From: Haloarcula halophila
GTDB lineage: Archaea; Halobacteriota; Halobacteria; Halobacteriales; Haloarculaceae
NCBI RefSeq assembly: GCF_029278565.1
Contig: NZ_CP119560.1
Coordinates: 124,001-188,000, forward strand
DNA length: 64,000 bases
Reading direction: 5' to 3'
Shown here: positions 52,365-60,875 of the stretch, piece after piece
Layout of the letters: every line of letters starts with the position of its first letter
Position numbering within the stretch: position 1 is the stretch's first letter
Translations under genes and position numbers: made by a program
Notes under the pieces: generated by a model
Told to the model about the DNA's origin: nothing
Databases searched by the model: none
The model's input: only the letters and a program-made list of their open reading frames with translations

Positions 52365-53489
52365 TCACTCCACAGCCGTTGTTGCAGTCGCGAGCGGGAG
52401 CCGAACGACGAATTCGGCACCCTCCTTGCCGTCGGTGACCTGGACTTCGCCGCCGTACTTCTCGACGAGGCTGTCGACGAGGTACAGCCCCAGCCCGGTC
52501 CCGGAACTCTCCAGGCCCTTTTCGCCGCGGCCGAAGATCTCGGTTTTGCGTTCGTCCGGGACGCCAGGCCCGTTGTCGGCGATCCGCACCTCGGCGAAGT
52601 CCTCGTCTGTCGTCGCGGTGACGGTCACTCTGGGGACCTCGGAATCGTTGTGCTGGATGCCGTTCGCGATGATGTTCCGGAAGACCGAAGAGAGCATCTC
52701 GTCCGCGATGACTTCCGCCTCCGGGATGGTGTCGGCGATAGTGACGACCGCCCTGTCGTATGCCGACCCCACCTCGTCGACCTGTGCTTCCAAGGCGGGG
52801 CGAAGCGACATCGCCGTCAGCTCCTCGTCGCCGCTCAACATCGTCTCGGTCAGGTCCCGGGCTTGCCGCGTGAGGTCGACGACGTGTTTACCGCTTTCGG
52901 CGAGGCGTTCGAGGTACTGCTGTCCCTCCTCGTCGACGTACCCGCGCAACACGTCGGCCATCCCCAGGATGACCTGCATGTCGTTTCGGATGTCGTGGCG
53001 GGTGACTTGGTTCAGTATTTCCAGGTTCCGTGTCTGCTCGCGGAGTTCGGTTTCACGGCGTTGTTGGAGCGTCACGTCCTGAATGACACCGACGATTCCA
53101 CTGAACCCGTCCCCGTCGTAGCCGCGCCGCTCGACGACGATGTCCCGGTTCCCGTTGGCCAGTTCGATCGTCAACTCCAGTTGTTCGGTGCCACCACTGG
53201 CGAGCAACTGTGCGTCGGTGGTATCACAGACCCTTGCGAGATCCGGGCGGAACTCCGCGGTTCGCTTGCCGATGATCGCGTCTCGATCCCGCTCGACAAA
53301 CGACACGAACTCGTCGTTACAGACCACGTATCGACCGTCAGCGTCCTTGAGAAACGTTGGGTTCTGGACACAGTCGATGACGGCGGCCAACCGCGCGTCG
53401 GCGTGTCGGCGGGTGATCAGTTCCTCCCGGAACAGATCGACGAACGGGGTCTCCCGTGTCCTGTCGTTGGCTCTATCCGTCGCCTCCAT
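52365..53489 (-). CDS. PAS-domain histidine kinase (N-terminus probably lost to a frameshift)
   Basis: At least 374 residues from the first good ATG at 53487-53489: a PAS domain (VIDCVQNPTFLKDADGRYVV to about VGVIQDVTLQQRR), H-box VTRHDIRNDMQVILGMADVL, N-box FRNIIANGIQHNDS, G1 DNGPGVPDERK and G2 SGTGLGLYLVD: a complete kinase core. The same frame continues upstream through about 35 more protein-like residues (DVVDSLEAGAVGYVERDPPN), which look like the end of a receiver-like domain. The rest of that domain lies in another frame (53490-53824), so the gene probably has a one-base frameshift near 53590-53605. The core may still be made from the internal ATG. Confidence 0.8.
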   Translation of the reverse strand: MEATDRANDRTRETPFVDLFREELITRRHADARLAAVIDCVQNPTFLKDADGRYVVCNDEFVSFVERDRDAIIGKRTAEFRPDLARVCDTTDAQLLASGGTEQLELTIELANGNRDIVVERRGYDGDGFSGIVGVIQDVTLQQRRETELREQTRNLEILNQVTRHDIRNDMQVILGMADVLRGYVDEEGQQYLERLAESGKHVVDLTRQARDLTETMLSGDEELTAMSLRPALEAQVDEVGSAYDRAVVTIADTIPEAEVIADEMLSSVFRNIIANGIQHNDSEVPRVTVTATTDEDFAEVRIADNGPGVPDERKTEIFGRGEKGLESSGTGLGLYLVDSLVEKYGGEVQVTDGKEGAEFVVRLPLATATTAVE

Positions 53490-53824
53490 CGACGACGCGA
53501 CACGGGTCGGGCCTCCGTTTGGCGGATCGCGTTCGACGTATCCGACGGCACCGGCTTCCAGGCTATCGACCACGTCTCGGGTGCCGTCTCGCTCCCTGCG
53601 ATCAGAAGCACCGCTCCGACGCTGGCGTCCAGTTCTTCGACGGTCTCTGGGACCTCGACCGCCAGCGTCGCGAGATCCAGGACGGCGACACCGACGTCGA
53701 TCTCGGTACCGACGACGTCGTCGACCGTCTCGGCCTGTCCGAGTTCGATCTCCGCGACGTGCGCCTGAATCCGGTCGACGTACTCCTCGTCGTGACTGAA
53801 AACGACTGCTTGGCACCCCTCCAT
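53490..53824 (-). pseudogene. Receiver-like N-terminus of the PAS kinase, out of frame
   Basis: From an ATG at 53822-53824 the frame reads MEGCQAVVFSHDEEYVDRIQ, then VDDVVGTEIDVGVAVLDLAT and ELDASVGAVLLIAGSE, which is acidic, hydrophobic-patterned, and resembles a response-regulator receiver fold. It then changes to an unlikely composition (WSIAWKPVPSDTSN) near 53590. In the neighbouring frame, family-like sequence resumes with DGTRDVVDSLEAGAVGYV. Adding one base near 53595 joins both into one protein (receiver-like, PAS, kinase). It follows the LOV gene by 32 bases on the same strand. Either a true mutation or a sequencing error. Confidence 0.7.
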
Positions 53825-53856
53825 AGTCCGTACACGTTCCAGCGACCGCAGAACCG

Positions 53857-55731
53857 TCAATGTGTCTGTCTGCTCCCCGTCTCGGCGTCCCGTTGGAACG
53901 AGAGAATCACCACGCCACCGCTCTCGGTGTTTTCGAGCGACACCCAGCCGCTAGCGTTCTCGACAGCCCACTTGACGAGCCAGAGTCGGATTCCCTGTGT
54001 GTGTTCCAGCGGCGTCTCGCTTCCGGCCTCCAGCGCACTGAGGGCGATCTCCGAGAACTCCATACCCGGGACCTCTACCCGAACTCGAACTGTGTCGTTC
54101 GACGGATCGTCGACGATCCGTACGGCGAACCGCCCCGACGGGCGCTCCCACCCGTCGACAGCGCGCTCGACGAGCTGTTCGAGACAGAGTTCTAGTTGGG
54201 GCGGACAGCGCGCCCTCGCGGTCGTCGGGCCGTCGACCGAGAACTCGATCTCCGGATACTCCGCCCGGAGCGTCGAGACTGCCGACCGAACGAGTGTCGG
54301 TACGTCGAGTGGATCGCTCGATTTCTCGGGGTTTCGCCCGATCTCGAACTGCCTGACGGTATCGACGATGTCCAACAGATCGTCCGACGCGGCCTGGATC
54401 GCTCCGGCGCTATCTGCCAGCGCCGACGGGTCCAGCTCGTCGGCGTGGGTCGTGACGTATTCGGCCTGGCCTGAGATGACCGTCAACCTGTTCCGGAGGT
54501 TGTGCCGGAGGACTCTGTCCAGTACGGTCAGTCGGCCCTGCTGTTCGCGGATCGCGGAGATGTCACGCGCGATCGCGATGATATGGTCGCCGTCGCGCTC
54601 CGAGACGGATTCGTGTTCGAATTTCACCTGAAACGTCCGCTTCTGACCTGTCGGAACCGAAAGCGACAGCTCCCGTTCCTGGGTCTGGCCCGTCTCGACG
54701 ACGATCCGGCAGGCTCGACGGACGATGGCGGCAAGCTCTGTGGGGAGACGGTCCGCTAGAACGGTCGGCTCCGGACCGGCGAACCCGGCTCCGAACACGT
54801 CTATCGCGGCACCGTTAGCGTGGACCACCGTCGTGTCCGCACGCAACACGACGACCGGATCACTGACGGACTCGAAGACGTGTTCGTACTGTTCGAGCAG
54901 CCGCTTGCGTTCGATCTCTTCGGTCACGTCCCGCTGGAACCCGAGGAAGTGTGTCACCGTCCCGCCATCGTCGTAGACCGGGACGATATCCAGTTGGTTC
55001 CAGAACGGCTCCCCGCTTTTCCGGTAGTTTCGGATGACGACGGAGACCGGCTCCCGGGCCTCCAGAGCCTCGCGCAGTTGCGTAACCGTCGTCTCGTCGG
55101 TCCCGTCTCCCTGGAGAAACCGACAGTTCCGCCCCAAAACCTCCGGTAGCGAGTAGCCGGTCAGATCGACGAACCCACGGTTGACGTAGATCAGGGGGGC
55201 TCCCTCGGCACGCGCATCGGCGATACTGATGCCGATGTCCGCGTTGTCCATCGCGCGGCTGTACAGTTCGAGCCGTTCCCATCGGCGTGCGGCGACCAGC
55301 GAGTACTGACGGACGGCCATCAGCCCGTCGACGTGTGAGCGGATCGCGCGTTTCGATGCCGGTATCCGGATGATCCCGTCGATCACGTCACCGAACTCCC
55401 CGGCGTGTTGTGACCAGGGGTCGGACACACTGTCGGGGACCAACAGCAAGACCGGTGCCATCGCCGGCCGCTCGGATCGTTTCCAGTCACGGATCCGTGT
55501 GCGACAGTCGTCGAGTTGACCGACGCCGACCACACAGATATCCGTTCCCTCGGAGATCCCGTCCTCGACGCGTCGCAGTTCGTACTCAGAGAGCGTCTCG
55601 GTCAGAAGCTGTTGATCACGCCCGTCCGGGACGGCTACTGTGACCGTGGTCGCCCCTCGTTCGGGGAGCGGAACTTCGCCGGCCCCCCTGCCACCACTCG
55701 CAAGGCGGTTTGGCGAGCGGTCGTCGGCCAT
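53857..55731 (-). CDS. LOV-PAS histidine kinase-like protein with degraded ATPase domain
   Basis: A 624-residue protein. Order: receiver-like domain (28-145), LOV domain (about 160-275), PAS (about 285-395), HisKA (about 400-470), HATPase-like (about 480-600). LOV marks are complete: GRNCRFLQ with the photoactive Cys at 203, flavin-contact Asn in NYRKSGEPFWNQ (235, 245) and Gln in FLGFQRDVT (266). The H-box LRHNLRNRLTVISG is intact (His 410). In the HATPase domain, the N-box reads LCLEQLVERAVDG, without the Asn, the DNGPG box is missing, and G2 reads TQGIRLW, so ATP binding looks lost. A blue-light sensor that acts without its own kinase activity is inferred. Its start overlaps the KaiC-like stop (TGATG). 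Confidence 0.85.
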   Translation of the reverse strand: MADDRSPNRLASGGRGAGEVPLPERGATTVTVAVPDGRDQQLLTETLSEYELRRVEDGISEGTDICVVGVGQLDDCRTRIRDWKRSERPAMAPVLLLVPDSVSDPWSQHAGEFGDVIDGIIRIPASKRAIRSHVDGLMAVRQYSLVAARRWERLELYSRAMDNADIGISIADARAEGAPLIYVNRGFVDLTGYSLPEVLGRNCRFLQGDGTDETTVTQLREALEAREPVSVVIRNYRKSGEPFWNQLDIVPVYDDGGTVTHFLGFQRDVTEEIERKRLLEQYEHVFESVSDPVVVLRADTTVVHANGAAIDVFGAGFAGPEPTVLADRLPTELAAIVRRACRIVVETGQTQERELSLSVPTGQKRTFQVKFEHESVSERDGDHIIAIARDISAIREQQGRLTVLDRVLRHNLRNRLTVISGQAEYVTTHADELDPSALADSAGAIQAASDDLLDIVDTVRQFEIGRNPEKSSDPLDVPTLVRSAVSTLRAEYPEIEFSVDGPTTARARCPPQLELCLEQLVERAVDGWERPSGRFAVRIVDDPSNDTVRVRVEVPGMEFSEIALSALEAGSETPLEHTQGIRLWLVKWAVENASGWVSLENTESGGVVILSFQRDAETGSRQTH

Positions 55732-57188
55732 CAGTCGCCCTCGTCGGCCCGTCTGGGCACGCCGGTCAGCACGCCCTGATAGCCCGCCACCGAGGGACCG
55801 ACGGTGAGCCCGTCGGCACCGATCTCCACGTTCCGGATCGTCCGCTCGAAGTCACCGTATCGTTTCTTGAGGACGCCGATGACCTTCTGGATCTCCCCGT
55901 CGATCTCGACGTACCGGAGGAAGACGATGTTGTCGGCGAGGTAGCTGATCTGGTCTTTCGTGGCGGTCAGATCACCGGTGACGGTCGAGGCCTCGTCGAG
56001 GAGAAGCGTCGTCACGCCCATGCGTTTGAGATATCGACACAGCGCGTGGAGTTCACGGGTGAGTTGGGTCTGCGAATCGCCGCCACGGAGGGCGAGCCGG
56101 TACCCCGAGATCCCGTCGATGACGACCATCCCGACGCCGTCTTCTTCGACACTGTCTCTGACCATCGCGGCGAACTCGTCGGGGCTCTGTGTGAGGGACT
56201 CGATCTCGGTCAGCAGTAACTGGTCCCGTTCGATCAACTCGTCGAGGTCGAGGCCGAGTTGGCGCGCCCGATACTGGAAATCAGCGGCGAGTTCCTCGAA
56301 GAGGAACCCCTGTGGACGGTCGCCGCGCTGGGCCGCCGCCCGCAGGAACACGGTCGCGAGTGTCGACTTCCCGACGCCCGAGGGTCCGGAGATCACTGTC
56401 ACGGACCCACGCTGGATTCCGCCACCCAGGAGGCTGTCCAGCGATTCGATCCCGGAGCCGACCTGTTCCCGCGAGCGCTCGTCCTGGTGGTCGCCGGGGA
56501 CTAACTTCGGATAGACGTGGCCGCCCGTGCCCGAGCGGATGCGGTACGTGTGTCTGCCACCCGCGTAGTCCGAGCCGCGGAACTTCGTGACCTCCAGACT
56601 CCGGTGGTCCGTCGTCCGGCGAATCTCGATCGACGCGTCGCCGAGAAACTGGATGTCCCGCTCTTCGTTCTCGCTCGTCGCCTGTGCCGTACAGACTGTC
56701 GTGATCGACCGCTCTTTGAGTGCGTTGACGAGCGAGGAGATGTGGCGCCGAAACTGATACTCGTCGGGCAGGAGCGCACGGAGCTCGGTCAGCGGGTCGA
56801 TCACCAGCCTGTCGGGCGATTCGCGGTCGATCGCGTCCCCGATCTTCCCGATGAGTTCCGTCCCCTCGGCCTCCTCGGGCGAGAGGAGGGAGTACCCCTG
56901 TTCGGTGAAAAACCGCGATTCCGATTCGCTGAGATCCAGAATCGTACTGCTCGAGAGATCGATCCCCAGGGTCGCGGCGTTGCGCCGGAGATCGTCCGCT
57001 CGCTCCTCGAATCCGACGTACAGTCCCGACTCGCCGGCAGCGAGGAACTGCAGTGCGAGCACTGTCTTGCCGGTCCCCGGTCCTCCGTTGACGATCGTCG
57101 TCTGTCCACGCAGGAACCCGCCGTGTAACACGGCGTCCAGGCCGGGCGTTCCGGACGGGACCCGCTCTCGCTCGACCGAATCTGCCAT
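55731..57188 (-). CDS. KaiC-like double-domain RecA-type ATPase
   Basis: A 485-residue protein with two RecA/KaiC domains. Walker A motifs are GGPGTGKT (35-42) and GPSGVGKS (268-275). Each is followed by the catalytic Glu pair of KaiC (FEERADDL, 60-63; LFEELAADF, 297-302), and each has a Walker B (RLVIDPLTEL; MVVIDGISGY). In the second domain, the position of the KaiC phosphorylation pair reads DQISYLADN: one Ser kept, the neighbouring Thr is Tyr. It lacks KaiC's long C-terminal tail. Members of this group sit beside sensor kinases in haloarchaea. No KaiA or KaiB is nearby, so a circadian clock is not implied. Its stop overlaps the LOV gene start, so the two are translated together. Confidence 0.9.
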   Translation of the reverse strand: MADSVERERVPSGTPGLDAVLHGGFLRGQTTIVNGGPGTGKTVLALQFLAAGESGLYVGFEERADDLRRNAATLGIDLSSSTILDLSESESRFFTEQGYSLLSPEEAEGTELIGKIGDAIDRESPDRLVIDPLTELRALLPDEYQFRRHISSLVNALKERSITTVCTAQATSENEERDIQFLGDASIEIRRTTDHRSLEVTKFRGSDYAGGRHTYRIRSGTGGHVYPKLVPGDHQDERSREQVGSGIESLDSLLGGGIQRGSVTVISGPSGVGKSTLATVFLRAAAQRGDRPQGFLFEELAADFQYRARQLGLDLDELIERDQLLLTEIESLTQSPDEFAAMVRDSVEEDGVGMVVIDGISGYRLALRGGDSQTQLTRELHALCRYLKRMGVTTLLLDEASTVTGDLTATKDQISYLADNIVFLRYVEIDGEIQKVIGVLKKRYGDFERTIRNVEIGADGLTVGPSVAGYQGVLTGVPRRADEGD

Positions 57189-57245
57189 ATGGATATGAGG
57201 GCCGCAAGCAATGATAAAACCTCCCGCCGTGTGAAACGCGGGCCG

Positions 57246-58079
57246 TTACAGCGGGAACGACCGGACGAGTTTCGGGAGTTGGTTGCGGAGTCGACGACCG
57301 ATGCTGCCGGTCCGATCCCGGATTCGCCGCATCTCCGCCCGGGACAGCGAGAAGTCGAAGACGTCGAGGTTCGCCTCCAGGTGGTCCCGGCTGCGGGCTT
57401 TCGGGATGGCGACGACTCCCTCCTGTTGGACCAGCCACCTGAGCGCGACCTGGGCCGGGCTCTTGCCGTAGCTGTCCCCGATGCCGTCGAGGATCGGGTC
57501 GTCGAGCACGTCGCCCCGTGCCAGCGGACTGTAGGCCGTCAGTGCGAGGTCGTTGTCGGCGCAGTACTCCCGGAGTTCCCGCTGGTCCTTGTAGGGGTGG
57601 TACTCGACCTGATCGGCGACGATCGGGACGTCGACTGCTCGCCGAGCACGGGCCAGTTGCGATCGGGTGAAGTTGCTGACGCCGACGTGCTCGACCACCC
57701 CCTCGCCGCGGAGGCCGGCCATCGCGCCCAGGGTCTCCTCGACGGGGACCCGTGGATGTGGCCAGTGGATCAACAACAGATCGACGAAGTCGAGCCCCAG
57801 TCGGTCCAGGCTCGCCCGTGCCGCCCGCCGGACGTCGTCGGCACGGAGGTTCGACCGCCACACCTTGGTCGTCACGAACACGTCGTCGCGGTCGACAGCG
57901 GACGCCGCTATCGCGTCCCCGACCGCCGCCTCGTTCCCGTAGTACTCCGCGGTGTCGACGTGCCTGTAGCCCAGTTCCAGAGCAGTTCGCACAGCCTCCC
58001 GACACTCCCCGCCGTCCATCTGGAAGGTCCCCACCCCGAGAGTCGGGATGTCAGCGTTACCGGCCGAGACGTAATGCAT
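57246..58079 (-). CDS. Aldo/keto reductase (2,5-diketogluconate reductase-like)
   Basis: A 277-residue (alpha/beta)8 NADPH-dependent reductase. The catalytic tetrad is visible: Asp and Tyr in HVDTAEYYGNE (about residues 40-50), Lys in FVTTKVW and His in LLIHWPHP. GVSNFTRSQL and the C-terminal QVALRWL, AIPKARS are the usual cofactor-binding elements. Length and motifs match the AKR5 type (2,5-diketo-D-gluconate and aldehyde reductases). Cytosolic. The substrate is not predictable. The other reductase in the window, at 8923, belongs to a different subgroup. Confidence 0.9.
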   Translation of the reverse strand: MHYVSAGNADIPTLGVGTFQMDGGECREAVRTALELGYRHVDTAEYYGNEAAVGDAIAASAVDRDDVFVTTKVWRSNLRADDVRRAARASLDRLGLDFVDLLLIHWPHPRVPVEETLGAMAGLRGEGVVEHVGVSNFTRSQLARARRAVDVPIVADQVEYHPYKDQRELREYCADNDLALTAYSPLARGDVLDDPILDGIGDSYGKSPAQVALRWLVQQEGVVAIPKARSRDHLEANLDVFDFSLSRAEMRRIRDRTGSIGRRLRNQLPKLVRSFPL

Positions 58080-58192
58080 AGCGGCGGTACGGCACGGATC
58101 GAGGAGTAAGTGACGCCGCCGACTGGCGTCGCTCAGTCGCCGTTTGAGCGAAAGCCGCCTTTACGGGGACCGCGCGTTTCGTCGCTAGTACC

Positions 58193-58411
58193 ATGACGAA
58201 CCTCCTCCACGCCCTCCGTGCCGTCGCCCTCGCCGCGGTTGATCTGGTCGTCGGCGCCGTGCTCTTCGGCGTCACGACCTCGCCGATCGGTCTCCTGGTG
58301 ATCGCTGTCGGTCTCCTGATCCTCTTTCACGTCGCCTACACCGGCGTCAGCAAGCTCCGGACGATCACCGCTGGGACCGGCGACCGGGCGCGGGGTAACC
58401 TTCACCGGTGA
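58193..58411 (+). CDS. Small two-helix membrane protein (72 residues)
   Basis: Begins MTNLLHALRAVALAAVDLVV and has a second hydrophobic segment IGLLVIAVGLLILFHVAYTG, ending with a basic tail SKLRTITAGTGDRARGN. The basic tail would stay inside. Good composition and its own start; no family recognised. The ATG at 58193 stands 110 bases after the divergent reductase gene. Confidence 0.65.
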   Translation: MTNLLHALRAVALAAVDLVVGAVLFGVTTSPIGLLVIAVGLLILFHVAYTGVSKLRTITAGTGDRARGNLHR

Positions 58412-58422
58412 GTGCTGTCCCA

Positions 58423-59307
58423 TCACTGCGTACAGGCAGTGAGAACGCGCTCCCGAGCGCGAAGCAGCGTCGTGAGATGATCGGTGTCGTCGACGCGGAG
58501 TTCGGCACCGGGGATAGTATCGGCCAAGCGTCTGGCAGCCGCCAGCGGAACGTTCGTGTCCAACTCTCCGTGAAAGAGGCTGACGGGCGACTCGACGGCC
58601 GCCACGTCGAACTCCCAGGGATCGGCGAGTAGCCCCGCCTCAGTTACCGCGCCGCTTCGAGTTCGCTCGATGGCGGCGACGAACTCCTCGTGGACGAGTT
58701 CTTCCTCGGCCTCACTGAGCGCCGGTCCCTCCGCGGTCGTGTACTGCGAGACGACGAACGACGGCGGGAGGACACGTGCCAGGCGGCCAGTGACGGCGAA
58801 CGCCCCGGCCAGGAGCCAGCCGGCGTGGTTCCCGAGAACGCCCAGGAACCGCTGGACGGCCGGCGGCTCCTCTTGCAGGCTCGGCGGCACCGCCCCGGAG
58901 ACGACCGCAACACGGTCGACACGCTCCGGCCGTGTCCTCGCCAGTGCGAGTGCGTGGGGACCACCGCCGGAGAACCCCGCGACCGTCGCCGTATCGACGC
59001 CGGCATCGTCCAGCACTGGGAGCGCGAACGCCGCGGTATCGTCGAGCCGACGGTCGGGCCAGACGCTGGATCGGCCGTAGCCGGGTCGATCGAGCGCGAT
59101 GACTCGAACTGACTTCCGGTTGGCGGGGTCGTCGAAGAGCGCACCGACGAGGCGTGACCCCGGCGTGCCGTGGAACAGGAGTAGCGGTGTGCCATCGGGG
59201 TCGCCGTACTCGGCGTAGGCCACGTGACGGTCGCCACCGATCGGGACGCGGGACACCTGCGCCGCTCGGTCACATTCTCGGTCGGGGGCCGCAGCGCTCG
59301 CTCGCAT
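58423..59307 (-). CDS. Alpha/beta-fold hydrolase
   Basis: A 294-residue serine hydrolase of the alpha/beta superfamily. HGTPGS (oxyanion hole, about residues 46-51), the nucleophile elbow GFSGGGPHAL (Ser in GxSxG, about 112), the acid in FHGELDTNVP and the catalytic His in DTDHLTTLL are all present, so it should be active. The upper lid region is large, as in haloalkane- or ester-hydrolase-like enzymes; the substrate is unknown. The frame begins with an acidic-rich but non-family stretch of about 20 residues, so the true start may be further inside, near VPIGGDRHVAYAEYGDPDG. Confidence 0.85.
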   Translation of the reverse strand: MRASAAAPDRECDRAAQVSRVPIGGDRHVAYAEYGDPDGTPLLLFHGTPGSRLVGALFDDPANRKSVRVIALDRPGYGRSSVWPDRRLDDTAAFALPVLDDAGVDTATVAGFSGGGPHALALARTRPERVDRVAVVSGAVPPSLQEEPPAVQRFLGVLGNHAGWLLAGAFAVTGRLARVLPPSFVVSQYTTAEGPALSEAEEELVHEEFVAAIERTRSGAVTEAGLLADPWEFDVAAVESPVSLFHGELDTNVPLAAARRLADTIPGAELRVDDTDHLTTLLRARERVLTACTQ

Positions 59308-59362
59308 CGCCTGTCGCTACCGCTCCTCGATACGAAGGTCCTCCGGCGGATGCATCCGGTTA

Positions 59363-59370
59363 TTTATATA
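59363..59370 (+). promoter_or_regulatory. TATA box of the HTH-10 regulator gene
   Basis: TTTATATA lies about 25 bases before the GTG start at 59391, the spacing expected for a leaderless haloarchaeal transcript. It also supports that start. Confidence 0.7.
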
Positions 59371-59390
59371 CAAGCGCCGATCGGTCGGCC

Positions 59391-60032
59391 GTGCAACGGG
59401 TCGAGTTCGCCGTCACGTATCCGCCGGATCGAAGGCATCCACTCCACGACGCCGTCGAGACGACTGCGGGCGTCTCGCGCGCCGAACTGCTGATGTGGGG
59501 GCCGACGGGCCGGATCACGTCGCTGTTGTGGCTCGATTGCCGGCCGGACCGGGCAAAAGACCTGCTCGATGCGGTCGATTCCACGACGAGGGAACTGATC
59601 GGGGAGGGGACGGGCACCTACGCGTTTCTCGAACAGGACCACTACGAACTCGATACGGGCGTGCTGGCTGTCGTCGCCGACGCACGCGTCATCTTCCTCC
59701 CGCCGGTCGTCTTCCAGGAAGCGGGAGAGGCGACGGTCGAAGCCGTCGGAAGCCGGGCCACACTGGGGGAGTTCTACGAGGCACTGGACGAGCGTGTCCC
59801 GACGACGATCCGGCGGGTCCGCCCCTTCGAGCGCCGACAGGCGACCGGCGTTCTCACCGATCGCCAGCGTGCAGCCCTCGATGCCGCGTCGGCGGTCGGC
59901 TACTACGAGATACCCAGAACCGGGAGCGTCGCCGACGTGGCGACCGAACTCGACTGCGCCCACAGCACCGCCGGCGAACTCCTCCGAAAGGCAGAGGCCG
60001 CGCTCGTCGCAGCGGCCGTCGGGGACGGCTGA
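59391..60032 (+). CDS. HTH-10 (bacterio-opsin activator-type) transcriptional regulator
   Basis: A 213-residue regulator of the haloarchaeal Bat family in its short form. The N-terminal ~145 residues are the Bat C-terminal-like effector domain, with mixed beta strands (VQRVEFAVTYPPD, AELLMWGPTGRITSLLWL, GVLAVVADARVIFLPPV). The C-terminus is the HTH_10 domain: LTDRQRAALDAASAVGYYEI, SVADVATELDCAHSTAGELL. It lacks the PAS/GAF sensors of full Bat proteins, so it probably binds DNA with its own small sensor or partner. Start GTG at 59391 is chosen because a TATA box lies 25 bases upstream; ATGs further up lack this. Targets unknown. Confidence 0.9.
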   Translation: MQRVEFAVTYPPDRRHPLHDAVETTAGVSRAELLMWGPTGRITSLLWLDCRPDRAKDLLDAVDSTTRELIGEGTGTYAFLEQDHYELDTGVLAVVADARVIFLPPVVFQEAGEATVEAVGSRATLGEFYEALDERVPTTIRRVRPFERRQATGVLTDRQRAALDAASAVGYYEIPRTGSVADVATELDCAHSTAGELLRKAEAALVAAAVGDG

Positions 60033-60052
60033 ACAGCCACCAGGTCGCTCTC

Positions 60053-60694
60053 TCACCCATCACAGCCTGTTCCCGGGGCGACCGTCCCTTCGTCGATTAT
60101 CGCCGTCGCCGCTTGGCCACGCCAGATGACCTTGATCGGATCACAGGGTTCGAGAACGTCGACTGCCTCCGGATCGTTCCGTTCCTGGATGACGAGTCGC
60201 TGGCCGGCCGTGACGTTTTCCTCCCACTCGTTGACCACACCGGGGTCGGAGCCGTCCCCGTCGCCCGGGGGTCCGCCACGGGTGTCTGACGGTGCGATCG
60301 ACGGGGGCTTGTTGAGGTCGTTGAACTCGTCGTCGTTGATCTCGACGATCAGCCCTCTCACGTCGGTCGACGGCGAGTCGTTGTTGCTCTCGCTGTCGGC
60401 GGTATCGTTGAACACTGTCGTCCCGCCGACGACGACTTCCAGGCGCGTCCGTCGCAGTCGGTCGCCACCGTCGTGCGTGATGACGACGGAGTCGTTTTTC
60501 GCGACACCGTCCTCGAAGTAGCGGGACTCGAACTCGATGTCGGCCGTCGGCGCGACCGACGAGACGCTGTCGCCAAACGAGAACGCGAGCACCGTCAGGA
60601 GCGTTCCCACGAGGACGACTACGCCGACCATGAGGACCACACCGATCAGTGACGAGACGCCCCGGTCTCTCCATGGAACAGACGAACCACCCAT
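60053..60694 (-). CDS. Archaeal type IV pilin
   Basis: A 213-residue pilin. The N-terminus is the class III signal: a short charged part with GRDRGVSSL-like pattern (PWRDRGVSSLIGVVLM), then a hydrophobic helix (VGVVVLVGTLLTVLAF) that forms the pilus core. The rest is a beta-rich, Asp/Asn-rich head exposed at the surface. It would be cut by prepilin peptidase before the hydrophobic part and assembled by a PilB/PilC machine encoded elsewhere. The ATG at 60692-60694 is chosen; the upstream open frame is not signal-like. It ends 20 bases from the convergent HTH-10 gene. Confidence 0.88.
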   Translation of the reverse strand: MGGSSVPWRDRGVSSLIGVVLMVGVVVLVGTLLTVLAFSFGDSVSSVAPTADIEFESRYFEDGVAKNDSVVITHDGGDRLRRTRLEVVVGGTTVFNDTADSESNNDSPSTDVRGLIVEINDDEFNDLNKPPSIAPSDTRGGPPGDGDGSDPGVVNEWEENVTAGQRLVIQERNDPEAVDVLEPCDPIKVIWRGQAATAIIDEGTVAPGTGCDG

Positions 60695-60875
60695 CGGCTG
60701 CGTTACTACCACTGTGAGTATCCATCCAGATAATAGTTCCTGGAGCGACAATTTTGCCCCAGATCTAGCTCCGGTCCGGAACGCCCGACCCCATACCGAA
60801 CATGTTCGCGCACCCGCCCGGCGACTGGGAACCCGGTAGGCACTTTTGGAGTGTCCGTGTCGAACCACCGCCTGT

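Noticed and set aside
55731-57188. A circadian clock locus
   Set aside because: The KaiC-like gene is present but KaiA and KaiB are not, the long KaiC tail is missing and only one residue of the phosphorylation pair is kept. KaiC-like proteins have other roles in archaea.
56281-58005. A 574-codon reverse frame across the KaiC-like and aldo/keto reductase genes
   Set aside because: It crosses two well-supported genes on the same strand in another frame and is mostly Arg, Gly and Pro.
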